Counted from the first letter of the stretch, positions 23,146 through 32,310 are shown. The stretch: 64,000 bases of DNA from Streptomyces violaceusniger (GCA_005405945.1 BJHW01000001.1:3162001-3226000); one strand, 5' to 3'. The notes: generated by a model from the sequence alone, not told the origin. Numbers and translations: made by a program.

Positions 23146-23841
23146 TCACGGTGCTCCCGCGTCGCCGCCCACCGCCGCGTCCCCGCCACGGTTGCCCGTG
23201 TTCTCCTCGCGCGGCACCAGACCGGCGAAGTCCCCGGTGTCCCCGAGCCGGATGAGGAAGGGCCGGGTCGGGGTGTAGCGGATCGCGGTGACCGAGCAGG
23301 GCTCGACCGAGATCCGCTGGAACAGATCGAGATGGAGTCCGAGGGCGTCCGCGACCAGCGCCTTGATGATGTCCCCGTGGGAGCACATCAGATAGACCGC
23401 GTCGGCGCCGTGCTCCCGCTCGATCCGGGCGTTCCAGTCGCGCACCGCCTCGACCGCGCGCGCGTGCATGGCGCGCATGGACTCGCCACCGGGGAAGGCG
23501 GCCGCGGACGGATGCTGCTGGACGATGTTCATCAATGGTTCATCGGCGAGCTCGGCCAGCTTCCGGCCGGACCAGTCGCCGTAGTGGCACTCCCCGATCC
23601 GGTCGTCGGGGTGCAGCGGCAGTTCGGGGCGGGCGGCGAGCAGCGGGGCCAGCGTCTCCCGGCAGCGCTGCAGGGGGCTGGTGACGGCGGCGGCGAGCGG
23701 CAGTCCGGCCAGCCTGCCGGGCAGCGCCGCGGCCTGGGCCGTACCGCGCTCGTCGAGCGCGACACCGGGTGTCCAGCCCGCGAGGAGGCCCGCGGTATTG
23801 GCGGTGGACCGGCCGTGCCGTACGAGGATCAGCATGGGCAT
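23146..23841 (-). CDS. Histidine phosphatase superfamily protein (MSMEG_4193 type)
   Basis: Probable phosphatase; substrate unknown. 231 residues with the phosphoglycerate-mutase fold. The catalytic RHG lies near the N-terminus (LILVRHGRSTANTAG), TSPLQRC contains the second conserved Arg, ECHYGDWSGRKLAEL holds the proton-donor Glu, and CSHGDIIKAL holds the second His. Ends in a Gly/Asp-rich tail. Start is the first ATG of MPMLIL at 23841. Part of the minus-strand run with DUF3090 and the PI-kinase-like gene. Confidence 0.88.
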   Translation of the reverse strand: MPMLILVRHGRSTANTAGLLAGWTPGVALDERGTAQAAALPGRLAGLPLAAAVTSPLQRCRETLAPLLAARPELPLHPDDRIGECHYGDWSGRKLAELADEPLMNIVQQHPSAAAFPGGESMRAMHARAVEAVRDWNARIEREHGADAVYLMCSHGDIIKALVADALGLHLDLFQRISVEPCSVTAIRYTPTRPFLIRLGDTGDFAGLVPREENTGNRGGDAAVGGDAGAP

Positions 23842-23940
23842 GGCTGCCACCCTACGACCCCTCCGGCGCCGCTCAGCTCCGGATGCGCACCGATCCCGCG
23901 CCAGGGTGCCCCTGTGCCGATCGCCGTCTCGCGAGGCACA

Positions 23941-24932
23941 ATGCGCAGCGTGATCGTGGATTGTGCCATCTACCGGGACGGGGCCCGCACCGAGGGACCC
24001 GCCGACTTCTCCGACGCCCTGGAAGAGGCGCGCGCGAGTGGGGACGCCTTCTTGTGGATCGGGCTGCACGAACCGACCGAGAAGGAGTTCGAGCTGGTCA
24101 CCAGCGAGTTCGGACTGCATCCGCTGGCCGTCGAGGATGCCCTGTGCGCCCACCAGAGGCCGAAGCTGGAGGTCTATGACGATTCGCTGTTCCTGGTGCT
24201 CAAGCCGGTGCAGTACGACGACAAGGCCGGGAACGTCACCGCGGGTGAGCTGATGGTCTTCGTCGGTGACTCCTTCGTGGTGACCGTGAGGCACGGCGAG
24301 GCCAATCCGCTCGGCTCGGTGCGCGACCGGCTGGAGAAGATGCCCGAGGTGCTCCAGCACGGCCCTACGGCGGTGATGTACGCGGTGTCCGACGCGGTCG
24401 TGGACCACTACCTGGACGTGGCCGACGCTCTGCACGGGGACCTGGAGGAGCTGGAGACGGAGGTCTTCGCCCCGAACGCGGGCTCCGGGCAGAACACCGC
24501 CGGGCGGATCTACGCCTTCAAGCGCGAGGTGATGGAATTCCGCCGCTCGGCCGGGCCGTTGGGGAGCCGATGGAGCGGCTCACCGGCGCCGGGGTGCCGT
24601 TCGTACACGAGGGCTCCCGACCGTTCTTCCGCGATGTCAGCGACCATCTGACCCGGGTGAACGAGCATGTGGAGGGGCTGGACCGGCTGCTGTCGGACAT
24701 CCTGTCCGCCCATCTCGCACAGATGGGCGTGCGGCAGAACGACGACATGCGGAAGATCTCGGCGTGGGCGGCCATGGCCGCGGTCCCGACGATGATCGCC
24801 GGGATCTACGGCATGAACTTCACCCACATGCCGGAGCTGAAGCAGCCCTGGGGATACCCGGGGGTGGTCGTGCTCATGGCCGGTGTGATCGCGGTGCTGT
24901 ACCGCTGGTTCAAGCGGCGTGGGTGGCTCTGA
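23941..24932 (+). CDS. corA: CorA-type magnesium/cobalt transporter (one frameshift)
   Basis: Inner-membrane divalent metal channel. About 330 residues. The cytoplasmic N-terminal domain contains WIGLHEPTEKEFELV and HPLAVEDAL. A long helical stalk is followed by two C-terminal membrane spans, the first ending in the selectivity motif YGMNF. The frame breaks near 24557; adding one G to GGGG gives AGPLGEPMERLTGAG and one continuous protein. Start at ATG 23941 (MRSVIVDC) or the GTG nine bases later. Divergent from the phosphatase gene. Confidence 0.9.
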
Positions 24933-24995
24933 GCTCTTCGGGCGGGGGCCGGTGTGGGGCCTTCGGGCCGGGGCCGGTGCGGCGAGGCCGGCCGG

Positions 24996-25802
24996 TCAGA
25001 CGAACTCGGGCGCCTCCGGCGCGCCGGAAGCCGTCTTCGCGGGTCCGCCCAGCGCGTTCCGCCTCTCGGGCATCCGCAGTGCCACCATGCGCCGCCAGCC
25101 GCCCAGCCGCTCGTACCCGTACAGGGCGTGGATCCCGGCCGCGAGCAGCGCGGACTTCGGCTTGGGCCAGCCGAGAAGGCGTCCCATGTGGGCCATCACG
25201 GCCAGGCTGACGTCCCGGTAGACCTCCATCTCGACGAGCGCGCTCTCCCGCAGGGTCCGCTGGATGGTCCGGCCGTATCCGTCGGCGGCCAGGCGCAGCA
25301 GCTCCTCGTGGCAGTAGGCCAGGTGGCTGTCCTCGTCGTCGGCGATCAAACGCACCGCGCGGCCGAGGTCGGGGTGGTCGCCGAAGTACCTGCGCAACAT
25401 CGTCATCTGGGCGGAGGCGCGCTGTTCGGTGACCCGGCTGTGGGCGAGGTAGATCACGATGTCGTGCTCGGTGAGCGGCTCGTCGCGGCGCAGCTTGTCA
25501 TGGGCGAGGCCGATGCCGCGCGCCTCCAGGAGCATCGTGTAGTCGGTCTCGCGCGGCACCTCCATGGGCTCCAGGCCGCGCCTGCGGAGCAGGGCGTTGA
25601 AGATCCGGCCGTGTTTGTCCTCGTCGGCGCCATGGCGGGCGATCTTGGACGCGAGGTCGCGGCGGCTCTCGGGCACGAGGGCGGCGATCCGGCCGTTCTC
25701 CCAGCCTCCCTGGGCCTCCCCGCTGGCCGCGACGGAGCAGAAGAGCCGGAACGACTCGTCGTTGTCGAGGATCTCCTGGAACACGCTTTTCGCCGAGAAC
25801 AT
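24996..25802 (-). CDS. Ferritin-like diiron protein
   Basis: 268 residues, mostly helical. Two clusters of carboxylate and histidine ligands fit a ferritin-like four-helix bundle: DEDKHGRIF near residue 60 and DDEDSHLAYCHEEL near residue 155. Function unknown; possibly an oxygenase or stress protein. Start ATG at 25802 follows GGAGG. Convergent with corA, stops 63 bases apart. The 428 bases upstream contain no gene but hold the inverted-repeat element described separately. Confidence 0.75.
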   Translation of the reverse strand: MFSAKSVFQEILDNDESFRLFCSVAASGEAQGGWENGRIAALVPESRRDLASKIARHGADEDKHGRIFNALLRRRGLEPMEVPRETDYTMLLEARGIGLAHDKLRRDEPLTEHDIVIYLAHSRVTEQRASAQMTMLRRYFGDHPDLGRAVRLIADDEDSHLAYCHEELLRLAADGYGRTIQRTLRESALVEMEVYRDVSLAVMAHMGRLLGWPKPKSALLAAGIHALYGYERLGGWRRMVALRMPERRNALGGPAKTASGAPEAPEFV

Positions 25803-26041
25803 CGCCGCCACCTCCGTGCGCTGGTCCTGCGCCGCCGCGCGGAAAAAGTCAACGGCCCGGTGGGGGCGACGGCAACAGCTGGGGCATCCGGCTCGGCCGA
25901 ACGGGGGACCCCTCCGTACGCCGCGTCCGCGTAACCCCTGGGCGGCCGAGGCGTTGTGCTGGATGACGGCCGTGGCGGGGAAGACCCCCGAGCCCCCACC
26001 ACGGCCGCGGAACTTTCCCGGCGCCGCGCTTGGCTCGGCGC

Positions 26042-26233
26042 TTAGAGGGCGCGCGGACAGGTGGGGTGGAGGAAGGAGCGGGGCGAGGGGCAAGCATGGC
26101 AAGGCGGAGGAGGGAGGCGACGCGGAGGGGGCACCTCCCAGCGGTAGCTGGGGGAGTCGTCGACCGACGACAACGCCGCCAGGCGCCGCCCATCGCCCCG
26201 TGACGCCGCCCCACCTGTCCGCGCGCCCTCTTA
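26042..26233. mobile_element. MITE-like element with 22-bp terminal inverted repeats and TTA flanks
   Basis: GAGGGCGCGCGGACAGGTGG (26045 on, 22 bases to 26066) is perfectly inverted at 26209-26230. Both ends are flanked by TTA (26042-26044 and 26231-26233), which looks like a 3-base target duplication; the right TTA is the TAA stop of the neighbouring oxidoreductase gene. The interior, about 140 bases, has no gene but two small hairpins (CTCCCAG...CTGGGGGAG near 26130, and GTCGTC...GACGAC near 26157). Non-autonomous; a transcription terminator role is the main alternative. Confidence 0.5.
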
Positions 26234-27280
26234 CGCGAGCCCGGCCCGCTCCAGGGCCTCGACGCCCGCCCGCAGCCCGGCGAGCCGCTCCTCCAGCGTG
26301 AAGCCCGCGGGCGTGAGCGACAGGGTGGTGACCCCGGCCCCCGCGTATGCCTGCATGCGGTCGGCGATGCGCTCGACGGGGCCGAGCAGCGCGGTGGAGT
26401 CGATCAGCTCGTGGGGGACGGCCGCGGCGGCGCCCTCCTTGTCCCCGGAGAGGTACTTCTCCTGGATCTCGGCGGCCTCCTTCTCGTACCCCATGCGCTG
26501 CGCCAGCTTGTTGTAGAAGTTCTGCTTGGCGCTGCCCATACCGCCCACGTAGAGCGCGGTGTACGGGCGGAACTGGTCGGCGAGGGCGCGGACGTCGTCG
26601 CCGAGGGCCATGGGGACGGTGGGCACCACGTCGAAGCCCTCGAGGTCCTTGCCCGCCTTCTCGCGGCCCGCGCGCAGGGAGCTGAGGGTGGTCTCCTCGG
26701 CGTGCTCGGGGTCGTAGAACAGGACCAGGGCGCCGTCGGCGATCTCGCCGGTCTGCTCGAGGTTCTTCGGGCCGATGGCCGCGATGTACAGCGGGATGTA
26801 CTCCCGCACCGGGTGCACGGTGAGCTTGAGGGGCTTGCCGGGGCCGTCGGGCAGCGGCAGGGTCCAGTTCCGGCCCTCGTGGGTCAGCCGCTCGCGCGAC
26901 ATCGCCTTGCGGATGATCTCCACGTACTCGCGGGTGCGGGCGAGCGGCTTGTCGAACCGCACCCCGTACCAGCCCTCGGACACCTGGGGCCCCGAGACGC
27001 CGAGCCCGAGGCGGAAGCGGCCGCCGGAGAGGGTGTCCAGGGTGGCGGCGGTCATCGCCGTCATGGCGGGGGTGCGGGCCGGGATCTGGAAGATGGCGGA
27101 GCCGACGTCGATGCACTCGGTCCGCGCGGCGACCCACGCGAGCACGGTGGCGGCGTCCGAACCGTAGGCTTCGGCGGCCCAGCAGACGGAATACCCGAGC
27201 CGATCGGCCTCACGGGCGACCGCGAGGTTGTCCGCGTCCATTCCGGCGCCCCAGTAGCCGAGGTTGATGCCGAGCCTCAT
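26231..27280 (-). CDS. LLM-class F420-dependent oxidoreductase
   Basis: Luciferase-like monooxygenase fold; members of this subfamily use cofactor F420, abundant in Streptomyces. 349 residues. Features: MRLGINLGYWGAG at the N-terminus, DVGSAIFQIPARTPAMTAM, GLGVSGPQVSEGWYG and YIAAIGPKNLEQTGEIADG, the last being the phosphate/cofactor-binding region. Substrate unknown. Start ATG 27280 after AGAGG. A 14-base palindrome lies 11 bases upstream of the start and may be an operator. It ends with the uncommon TAA stop, which coincides with the edge of the inverted-repeat element. Confidence 0.87.
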   Translation of the reverse strand: MRLGINLGYWGAGMDADNLAVAREADRLGYSVCWAAEAYGSDAATVLAWVAARTECIDVGSAIFQIPARTPAMTAMTAATLDTLSGGRFRLGLGVSGPQVSEGWYGVRFDKPLARTREYVEIIRKAMSRERLTHEGRNWTLPLPDGPGKPLKLTVHPVREYIPLYIAAIGPKNLEQTGEIADGALVLFYDPEHAEETTLSSLRAGREKAGKDLEGFDVVPTVPMALGDDVRALADQFRPYTALYVGGMGSAKQNFYNKLAQRMGYEKEAAEIQEKYLSGDKEGAAAAVPHELIDSTALLGPVERIADRMQAYAGAGVTTLSLTPAGFTLEERLAGLRAGVEALERAGLA

Positions 27281-27290
27281 ACCGCACCTC

Positions 27291-27304
27291 TTACTGATCA
27301 GTAA
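27291..27304. promoter_or_regulatory. Perfect 14-bp palindrome, candidate TetR/MarR-type operator
   Basis: TTACTGATCAGTAA is an exact palindrome just upstream of the LLM oxidoreductase start and 104 bases from the divergent aldo/keto reductase start. It is AT-rich against a GC-rich background. No TetR or MarR gene is in the immediate vicinity. Confidence 0.55.
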
Positions 27305-27407
27305 CGTCGCTGTTCCGGGGACTCTAGCGCGCATGGCCCGGATACGTCAGGGGTGGGTTATCCACAGGCTGCCACGGGCCGCTTTCCGGCCAGTAATCTC
27401 GACGTTC

Positions 27408-28388
27408 ATGGAGCTAAGGCACCTCGGCAGCACGGGCCTGCGCGTCTCCCGGCTCGGGCTCGGCACGCTCACTTGGGGGCGGGACACTGACGAACACGAC
27501 GCCGCGGATCAGCTCAAGGCGTTCTGGGAGGCGGGCGGGACACTCGTCGACACCGCGGATGTGTACGCGGACGGCGGCGCCGAATACCTCCTGGGGCAGC
27601 TGCTGGAGGGGCTGCTGCCCCGGCGCGATCTCCAGATCGCGACCAAGGCGGGCAGCGTGCCCGACCCCGACCGCCGCTTCGACGCCTCGCGCGGCCATCT
27701 GCTGGCCGCGCTGGACGCCTCCCTGGAGCGGCTGGGCACGGACTATGTCGACCTGTGGCAGGTGCACGCCTTCGACCCGTTCACCCCGCTCGAGGAGACG
27801 CTGCAGGCGCTCGACATCGCGGTGAGCAGCGGGCGGGCCCGGTATGTGGGGGTGTCCAACTTCAGCGGCTGGCAGCTCGCGAAGGCCGCCACCTGGCAGC
27901 TGGCCTCCTCGGGCGCGCACACCCGGCTGGCCAGCACGCAGATGGAGTATTCGCTGCTCCAGCGCGGTGTGGAGCGCGAGGTGCTGCCCGCCGCGCTCGA
28001 CCTGGGCGTCGGGCTGCTGCCGTCCTCGCCGCTCGGCCGCGGTGTGCTCACCGGCAAGTACCGCCATGCGACGCCCGCCGACTCGCGCGGCGCCTCCGAG
28101 CTCGCGGCGTTCGTCGAGCCGTATCTGGACGAGGAGGCGAGCCGGATCGTCGAGGCGGTCGCCATAGCCGCCGACGGCCTGGCGACCACCGCGCTCAACG
28201 TGGCCCTGGCCTGGGTCCGCGACCGCCCGGGCGTCACCGCCCCGATCGTCGGCGCGCGCAACGCCCAGCAGCTGAGGGCGGCGTTGTCGGCGGAGACCCT
28301 TAGTCTTCCGGACGAGATCTGCCAGGCGCTCGACGATGTGTCGGCGCCCGTGCACCGCTATCCCGATCAGGACTGGAGCACGCTGTGA
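27408..28388 (+). CDS. Aldo/keto reductase
   Basis: NADPH-dependent carbonyl reductase family; substrate unknown. 326 residues with an intact AKR pattern: MELRHLGSTGLRVSRLGLGT at the N-terminus, catalytic DTADVYADG near residue 50, the Lys in IATKAGSV, the His in WQVHAFDP near 120, VGVSNFSGWQ, and the C-terminal cofactor segment PIVGARNAQQLRAAL. Divergent from the LLM oxidoreductase, separated by the palindrome-bearing region. Its stop overlaps the GTG start of the next gene (GTGA). Confidence 0.88.
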   Translation: MELRHLGSTGLRVSRLGLGTLTWGRDTDEHDAADQLKAFWEAGGTLVDTADVYADGGAEYLLGQLLEGLLPRRDLQIATKAGSVPDPDRRFDASRGHLLAALDASLERLGTDYVDLWQVHAFDPFTPLEETLQALDIAVSSGRARYVGVSNFSGWQLAKAATWQLASSGAHTRLASTQMEYSLLQRGVEREVLPAALDLGVGLLPSSPLGRGVLTGKYRHATPADSRGASELAAFVEPYLDEEASRIVEAVAIAADGLATTALNVALAWVRDRPGVTAPIVGARNAQQLRAALSAETLSLPDEICQALDDVSAPVHRYPDQDWSTL

Positions 28389-31102
28389 GTACCGACCGCC
28401 TCGCCGGCGACGCCACACCCGCGCCCGAGGAGGCCGACGCGAACCAAACGGAGCCGGCGAATGCTGGGTCCCGAGCGCCGGGTGACCCGGGCAGCCCCGC
28501 CACGGCCGGGACGGCCCCGGACGACCACAGCGCGCCCTCCCTCACGGGGGCGGACGGAACCGACGCGGAGGCGACCGCGGCCGCCGGACCCGCCGGACAG
28601 GGCGGGGCCGACGAGGCAGGGGCCCCTGGCGCAGGAGCGAGCTCGCGCAGCGCCCAAGACACCGGAGGCGAACAGCCCCCGGCAGGCGAGGCCGACGGGC
28701 CCGCAACGGGTGAGCAGGCCTCGCCCCCTGGGCAGGGCACACCCGGCCCAGGAGCGGGCCGGGGCTCCGGGGACGCGGAATCGCCGGGGCCGGACGAGGC
28801 GGGCGATGGCGCGGGAGCAGGTGCTCCCACCCCCGCCGGACAGGACGAGCCCGGCGACGCCGGGGCGAGCCCCCACACCGAGGGCGGCACCCCAGAACAG
28901 GCCCCGGCCGGGCACGGCGCATCCGGCCCAGCGGCGAGCCAGGGCGACTCCGGGGCGAGCCGCGACGCGGGAGCGGGCGCGGGAGATGGTGCTTCCGCAC
29001 CCGCCGGGCAGGGCGCATCCGGCGGTGGGGGCAAGGGGCGGCGGTCGGCGGCGGCTGAGGCGTTGGCTGCCGCTGTGCGGGCCGTGGAGAGCGGTGAGCG
29101 GTCGGCGGCGTCGTTCTTCAACGACGCCCCGGCAGCGCGTCCGGCGGCCCAAGCCACCCCCGCTGCCCCCGCCGCTCCCGCCGCTCCCCGGGAGCGGGCC
29201 CGTGCGGCGGCGCCCGGCTCCGCGCACACCTCCGCGCCCGCTCCCGTACGTCCGCCGTCGGCCCGTCCGGCGCGTGGGCCGGGGGGCGAGGTCCCCGGCA
29301 GTGGTGACGTCCGGGAGGTGCTCGCGGCAGGCGGGGCCCCCGAGGCCCTGGCCGGGAAGGTCGCCGAAACGCTCGGGGAGCACGCCGCCGAGGTGCTGCG
29401 CGAGGACCCCTGGCAGCTGCTGGCCGTGCCCGGCGTACGCCCCGACCAGGCGGACGGCTTCGCCCGCTCCCTCCTGGGCCCGGCCTGCGAGCCCGGCGAC
29501 GAGCGCCGTGCGCTGGCGCTCACCGGCTGGCTGCTGGAGCGCGCCGCCCTCGAGGGGCACACCGCGCTGGAGTCGTCCGCGCTGCGCGAGGCGCTCGCCA
29601 AGGCGTCCGTGCCGGACCCGGACGAGGCGCTGCGCACCGCGATCGCGGAGGGCGCGGTGCTGGTCTTCCAGGACGCGCTCGACGCCCCGGCGGGGGCCCG
29701 TCCCCGGGCGGCCGAGGACGAGGACGCCGAGCAGCCGGTGCGGGTGCTGCTGGGGCTGGACCGCTATGCCCTGGCCGAGGAGAGCCTGGCCGACGGTCTC
29801 GCCCGGCTGGCGAGCACCTTCGCCCCCGCACAGGACGGCGAGGCGTCGGCGGGCGGTGCCGAGTGGGAGCGCGCGGCCGCCGCCGCGCCGTCCGCCTCCG
29901 CCGCGGAGCTCATCCGTACCGTCGCGGCCCACGGCCTGATCGCCCACAGCGGTGGCGAGGCGGCGCGCGCCGAACCGGCGGCGCTGGTCGCCGCCGCCCG
30001 CGCGATGGGCCTGCGGGCCTACGCGGCCGCGCACACCGAGGACGGCAGGCGGCGGCTGGCAGCGGCACTGAGCGAGGCGCCGGGCACCGGCCCGGAGGCA
30101 GACCCGGCGGCAGGCCCGGACGCGGCACCGGAGGCCGCCTCGGCGGCCGTCACGGTCGCCGGGCTGCTGGCCGACGCCGAGGGCCCCGGACGCGATGAGG
30201 AGGGCGCGCTGGCGCTCGATCTGCTCGCCGTGCTGGACGCCCCGCAGCTCGATGTGGAAACGGCCGCGATGCTGGTCGAGTCGCTGCCGGACGGCGCCCG
30301 TCTGGTGCTCAGCGGGGACCCCGGGGTGCTGTGGTCGGCCGGTCCCGGCCGGGTCTTCGCGGACCTGGTGGCGGCCCGCCGCTGCCCGCAGGTCGTCTCC
30401 CGCACCCCCGACCCCGGCCCCATCGGCGAGCTGGTCTCGGGCATCGGGATCGGCGAGCTCAGCCAGGTGGAGGCGCCCGGCAAGGAGGTCGTGATCGTGC
30501 CCGTGCGGGACGCGGGCGAGGCGGTGCACCGCACCGTGCAGCTCGTCGCCGACTCGGTGCCCCGTGCGATCGGCGTCCCGCCGGAGCAGACCCAGGTGAT
30601 CACCCCGGGCCACGGCGGCGCGGCCGGCACCCGCGCGCTCAACGCGGCCCTGAAGAACCGCCTCAACCCCGGCCCCGGCCGGTTCGGCGGCTTCGACCCG
30701 GGCGACCGTGTGGCGTACACCCCGGCCCCGGGCCGTACGGTGCCGGGCACCGTGGTCTCGGCGGACGCCGAGGGGCTGCGTCTGGACTGCGCGGGCACGC
30801 CGGTCGTGGTGGCGCGCGAGGAGGTCGCCGAGCTGGTGCGGCACGGCTGGGCCCTCACCGCCCACCAGGCGGCGGGAGCGCGCTGGCCCGCGGCCGTGGT
30901 GGTGCTGCCGCGCGACGCCACGGCGGGGCTGACCCGCGCCTGGGTCTACACGGCCTTCGGCCGCGGTGAGCGCCACCTCTCGGTGGTGCACGGCGCGGAG
31001 GCGGCACTGCCGCGAGCGGTGGCGGAAACCCCGTTCAAGGACCGCACCACCCGCCTGCGCGCCCTCCTCCAAGCCCAGGTCCCACCCGCGCCTACTGGCT
31101 GA
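28385..31102 (+). CDS. RecD2-like helicase-derived protein lacking a visible ATPase site
   Basis: 905 residues. Residues 1 to about 300 are low-complexity Ala/Gly/Pro/Glu, probably disordered. Residues about 305-380 look like helix-hairpin-helix (ALAGKVAETLGEHAAEVL, then LLAVPGVRPDQADGFARSLL), as in RecD2/YrrC. The rest follows the RecD2 helicase plan but is degenerate. No GxGKT Walker A is visible. Near residue 638, LVLSGDPGVLWSAGPGRVFADL matches the RecD2 motif around GDxxQLxSVGxGxVL with the key Gln replaced. Near 820, WALTAHQAAGARWPAAVVVL matches the C-terminal TVHKSQG motif with Lys and Ser lost. I infer a non-catalytic DNA-binding or structural protein. Starts with GTG, translationally coupled to the aldo/keto reductase. 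Confidence 0.72.
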   Translation: MSTDRLAGDATPAPEEADANQTEPANAGSRAPGDPGSPATAGTAPDDHSAPSLTGADGTDAEATAAAGPAGQGGADEAGAPGAGASSRSAQDTGGEQPPAGEADGPATGEQASPPGQGTPGPGAGRGSGDAESPGPDEAGDGAGAGAPTPAGQDEPGDAGASPHTEGGTPEQAPAGHGASGPAASQGDSGASRDAGAGAGDGASAPAGQGASGGGGKGRRSAAAEALAAAVRAVESGERSAASFFNDAPAARPAAQATPAAPAAPAAPRERARAAAPGSAHTSAPAPVRPPSARPARGPGGEVPGSGDVREVLAAGGAPEALAGKVAETLGEHAAEVLREDPWQLLAVPGVRPDQADGFARSLLGPACEPGDERRALALTGWLLERAALEGHTALESSALREALAKASVPDPDEALRTAIAEGAVLVFQDALDAPAGARPRAAEDEDAEQPVRVLLGLDRYALAEESLADGLARLASTFAPAQDGEASAGGAEWERAAAAAPSASAAELIRTVAAHGLIAHSGGEAARAEPAALVAAARAMGLRAYAAAHTEDGRRRLAAALSEAPGTGPEADPAAGPDAAPEAASAAVTVAGLLADAEGPGRDEEGALALDLLAVLDAPQLDVETAAMLVESLPDGARLVLSGDPGVLWSAGPGRVFADLVAARRCPQVVSRTPDPGPIGELVSGIGIGELSQVEAPGKEVVIVPVRDAGEAVHRTVQLVADSVPRAIGVPPEQTQVITPGHGGAAGTRALNAALKNRLNPGPGRFGGFDPGDRVAYTPAPGRTVPGTVVSADAEGLRLDCAGTPVVVAREEVAELVRHGWALTAHQAAGARWPAAVVVLPRDATAGLTRAWVYTAFGRGERHLSVVHGAEAALPRAVAETPFKDRTTRLRALLQAQVPPAPTG

Positions 31103-31118
31103 ACAACGGTCCGAGACA

Positions 31119-31160
31119 GGCCCCGGATCAGCCGACCTCGCGGTCAGGCGATCCGGGGCC
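31119..31160 (+). terminator. Hairpin after the RecD2-like gene
   Basis: GGCCCCGGAT (31119-31128) pairs perfectly with ATCCGGGGCC (31151-31160), with a smaller GACC/GGTC stem inside. It begins 17 bases after the stop. The next 170 bases to 31332 are Pro/Gly-codon-like repetitive sequence without a convincing gene. Confidence 0.6.
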
Positions 31161-31331
31161 GGGACATCCGAAGCCGGATGCCCGGAGCCACGCACCCCGG
31201 TTCCGAGCGACCCAAAACCGAGCAGCCCGAAGCGGAACGGCCCGGGCCCGGGTGCCCCGGCCCCGGGCGCTCCGGGACCGAGCGATCCGACGCCAAGCGG
31301 CCCAGGGCCAAGCGGCCCCGAGCCCCAGACC

Positions 31332-32024
31332 TCAGCTGCCCGGCTCCAGGACCTCCAGGTCGTCCTCGTCCTCGTCCTCGAGCTCTTCGTCGTCCTCGAG
31401 CTCCTCGTCGAAGACCGAGCTCATGTCGAAGCGGCACACGACCATATGCGGATCCGCCTGGTCGAAGGGGGCGGAGAGCCACTCCCCCGGCTCCGGGGGC
31501 TCCTCGGCCGCCACCACCCAGAGCGTGGAGTCGCCCTCCTCCAGGCCGAACTCCTTGTGCCGAGAGGCGATCTCGTCCGGCTCGAACTCGCCGAAGACCA
31601 CCCCCAGGGCGGTGTGCACGCTCTCCCCGGCGGCCGCCCCGCCGCCCTGCTTGTCGTTCCCCGTGTCGATGTCCGGATCCAGGTCGGCGATCCGCTGCGC
31701 CTGCGAGAGCAGTCGCTGCGGTTCGGCGACGACGTAGTCCCTGCGGATCAGCACGCTCAGCGCGCTCGGCTCCTCCGGCCCGGCGTAGGCGGGGAGGCGG
31801 TCGTCACCAGGGATCTCGAAGGGCGTCACCTCGTCGTAGGCGTCATAGAGCAGCTCGTCGTAGACCTCGGCTGCCGCGGCCAGTTCGTTGAACGCGGCGT
31901 AGACGGCCGGATCGCCTTCCCCCGACCGGCGTTCGACAGCGTCGAGGTGACGATCCAGTGCGGCTTTCACCGCTTCGGCGGCGGCACGTACCTCGGCAGC
32001 GGATGGCTGCGCAGCATCAGACAT
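31332..32024 (-). CDS. Conserved hypothetical acidic protein
   Basis: 230 residues, not a family I can name, though this position in the chaplin region looks conserved in Streptomyces. N-terminal half helical (EAVKAALDRHLDAVERR, VYAAFNELAAAAEVYDELLY); the middle has ALSVLIRRDYVVAEPQRLL; the last 25 residues are almost all Asp and Glu. No signal peptide or membrane segment. Start at ATG 32024 (MSDAAQP); no clear ribosome-binding site, so it may be leaderless. The divergent neighbour starts 47 bases away. Confidence 0.72.
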   Translation of the reverse strand: MSDAAQPSAAEVRAAAEAVKAALDRHLDAVERRSGEGDPAVYAAFNELAAAAEVYDELLYDAYDEVTPFEIPGDDRLPAYAGPEEPSALSVLIRRDYVVAEPQRLLSQAQRIADLDPDIDTGNDKQGGGAAAGESVHTALGVVFGEFEPDEIASRHKEFGLEEGDSTLWVVAAEEPPEPGEWLSAPFDQADPHMVVCRFDMSSVFDEELEDDEELEDEDEDDLEVLEPGS

Positions 32025-32071
32025 AGTGCAGACGCTATCCGTAGCAGGGCAGTTCCCGCACAATAGATGCG

Positions 32072-32260
32072 ATGCCGGAATACGAATTCTGTGATGTGTA
32101 TGTGCCGCGCGGCGTTTCCCGCAAGGCCACAACCCGCCTGCTCACCGACCATGCCGAGTACGGACACTGGGAGTTGGATCGCTTGAGACTCAACCCCGAC
32201 GGCAGCCGCAGAGTGCGGTTGCGGCGCCGGATCATCCGCCAGCTTCGGGCGACCTGGTAG
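32072..32260 (+). CDS. Small DUF5703-type protein
   Basis: 62 residues, strongly basic, without cysteines beyond one (EFCDVYVPRGVSRKA). Resembles the DUF5703 family of short Streptomyces proteins; function unknown. Divergent from the acidic protein gene with a 47-base gap that must hold both promoters. Followed by a strong hairpin. The Arg-rich C-terminus (RRVRLRRRIIRQLRATW) could bind nucleic acid, which is inference only. Confidence 0.72.
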   Translation: MPEYEFCDVYVPRGVSRKATTRLLTDHAEYGHWELDRLRLNPDGSRRVRLRRRIIRQLRATW

Positions 32261-32275
32261 CGGGCCGGGACATGA

Positions 32276-32310
32276 CCGGGCGGGCCCCGCCGACCGCGGG
32301 GCCCGCCCGG
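32276..32310 (+). terminator. Terminator after the DUF5703-type gene
   Basis: CCGGGCGGGCCCCGC (32276-32290) pairs perfectly with 32296-32310 around a 5-base loop, starting 15 bases after the stop. Confidence 0.85.

Noticed and set aside
28367..31195. 942-codon open frame opposite the RecD2-like gene
   Set aside because: Shadow of the low-stop GC-rich coding strand; the plus strand has the coupled start and recognisable motifs.
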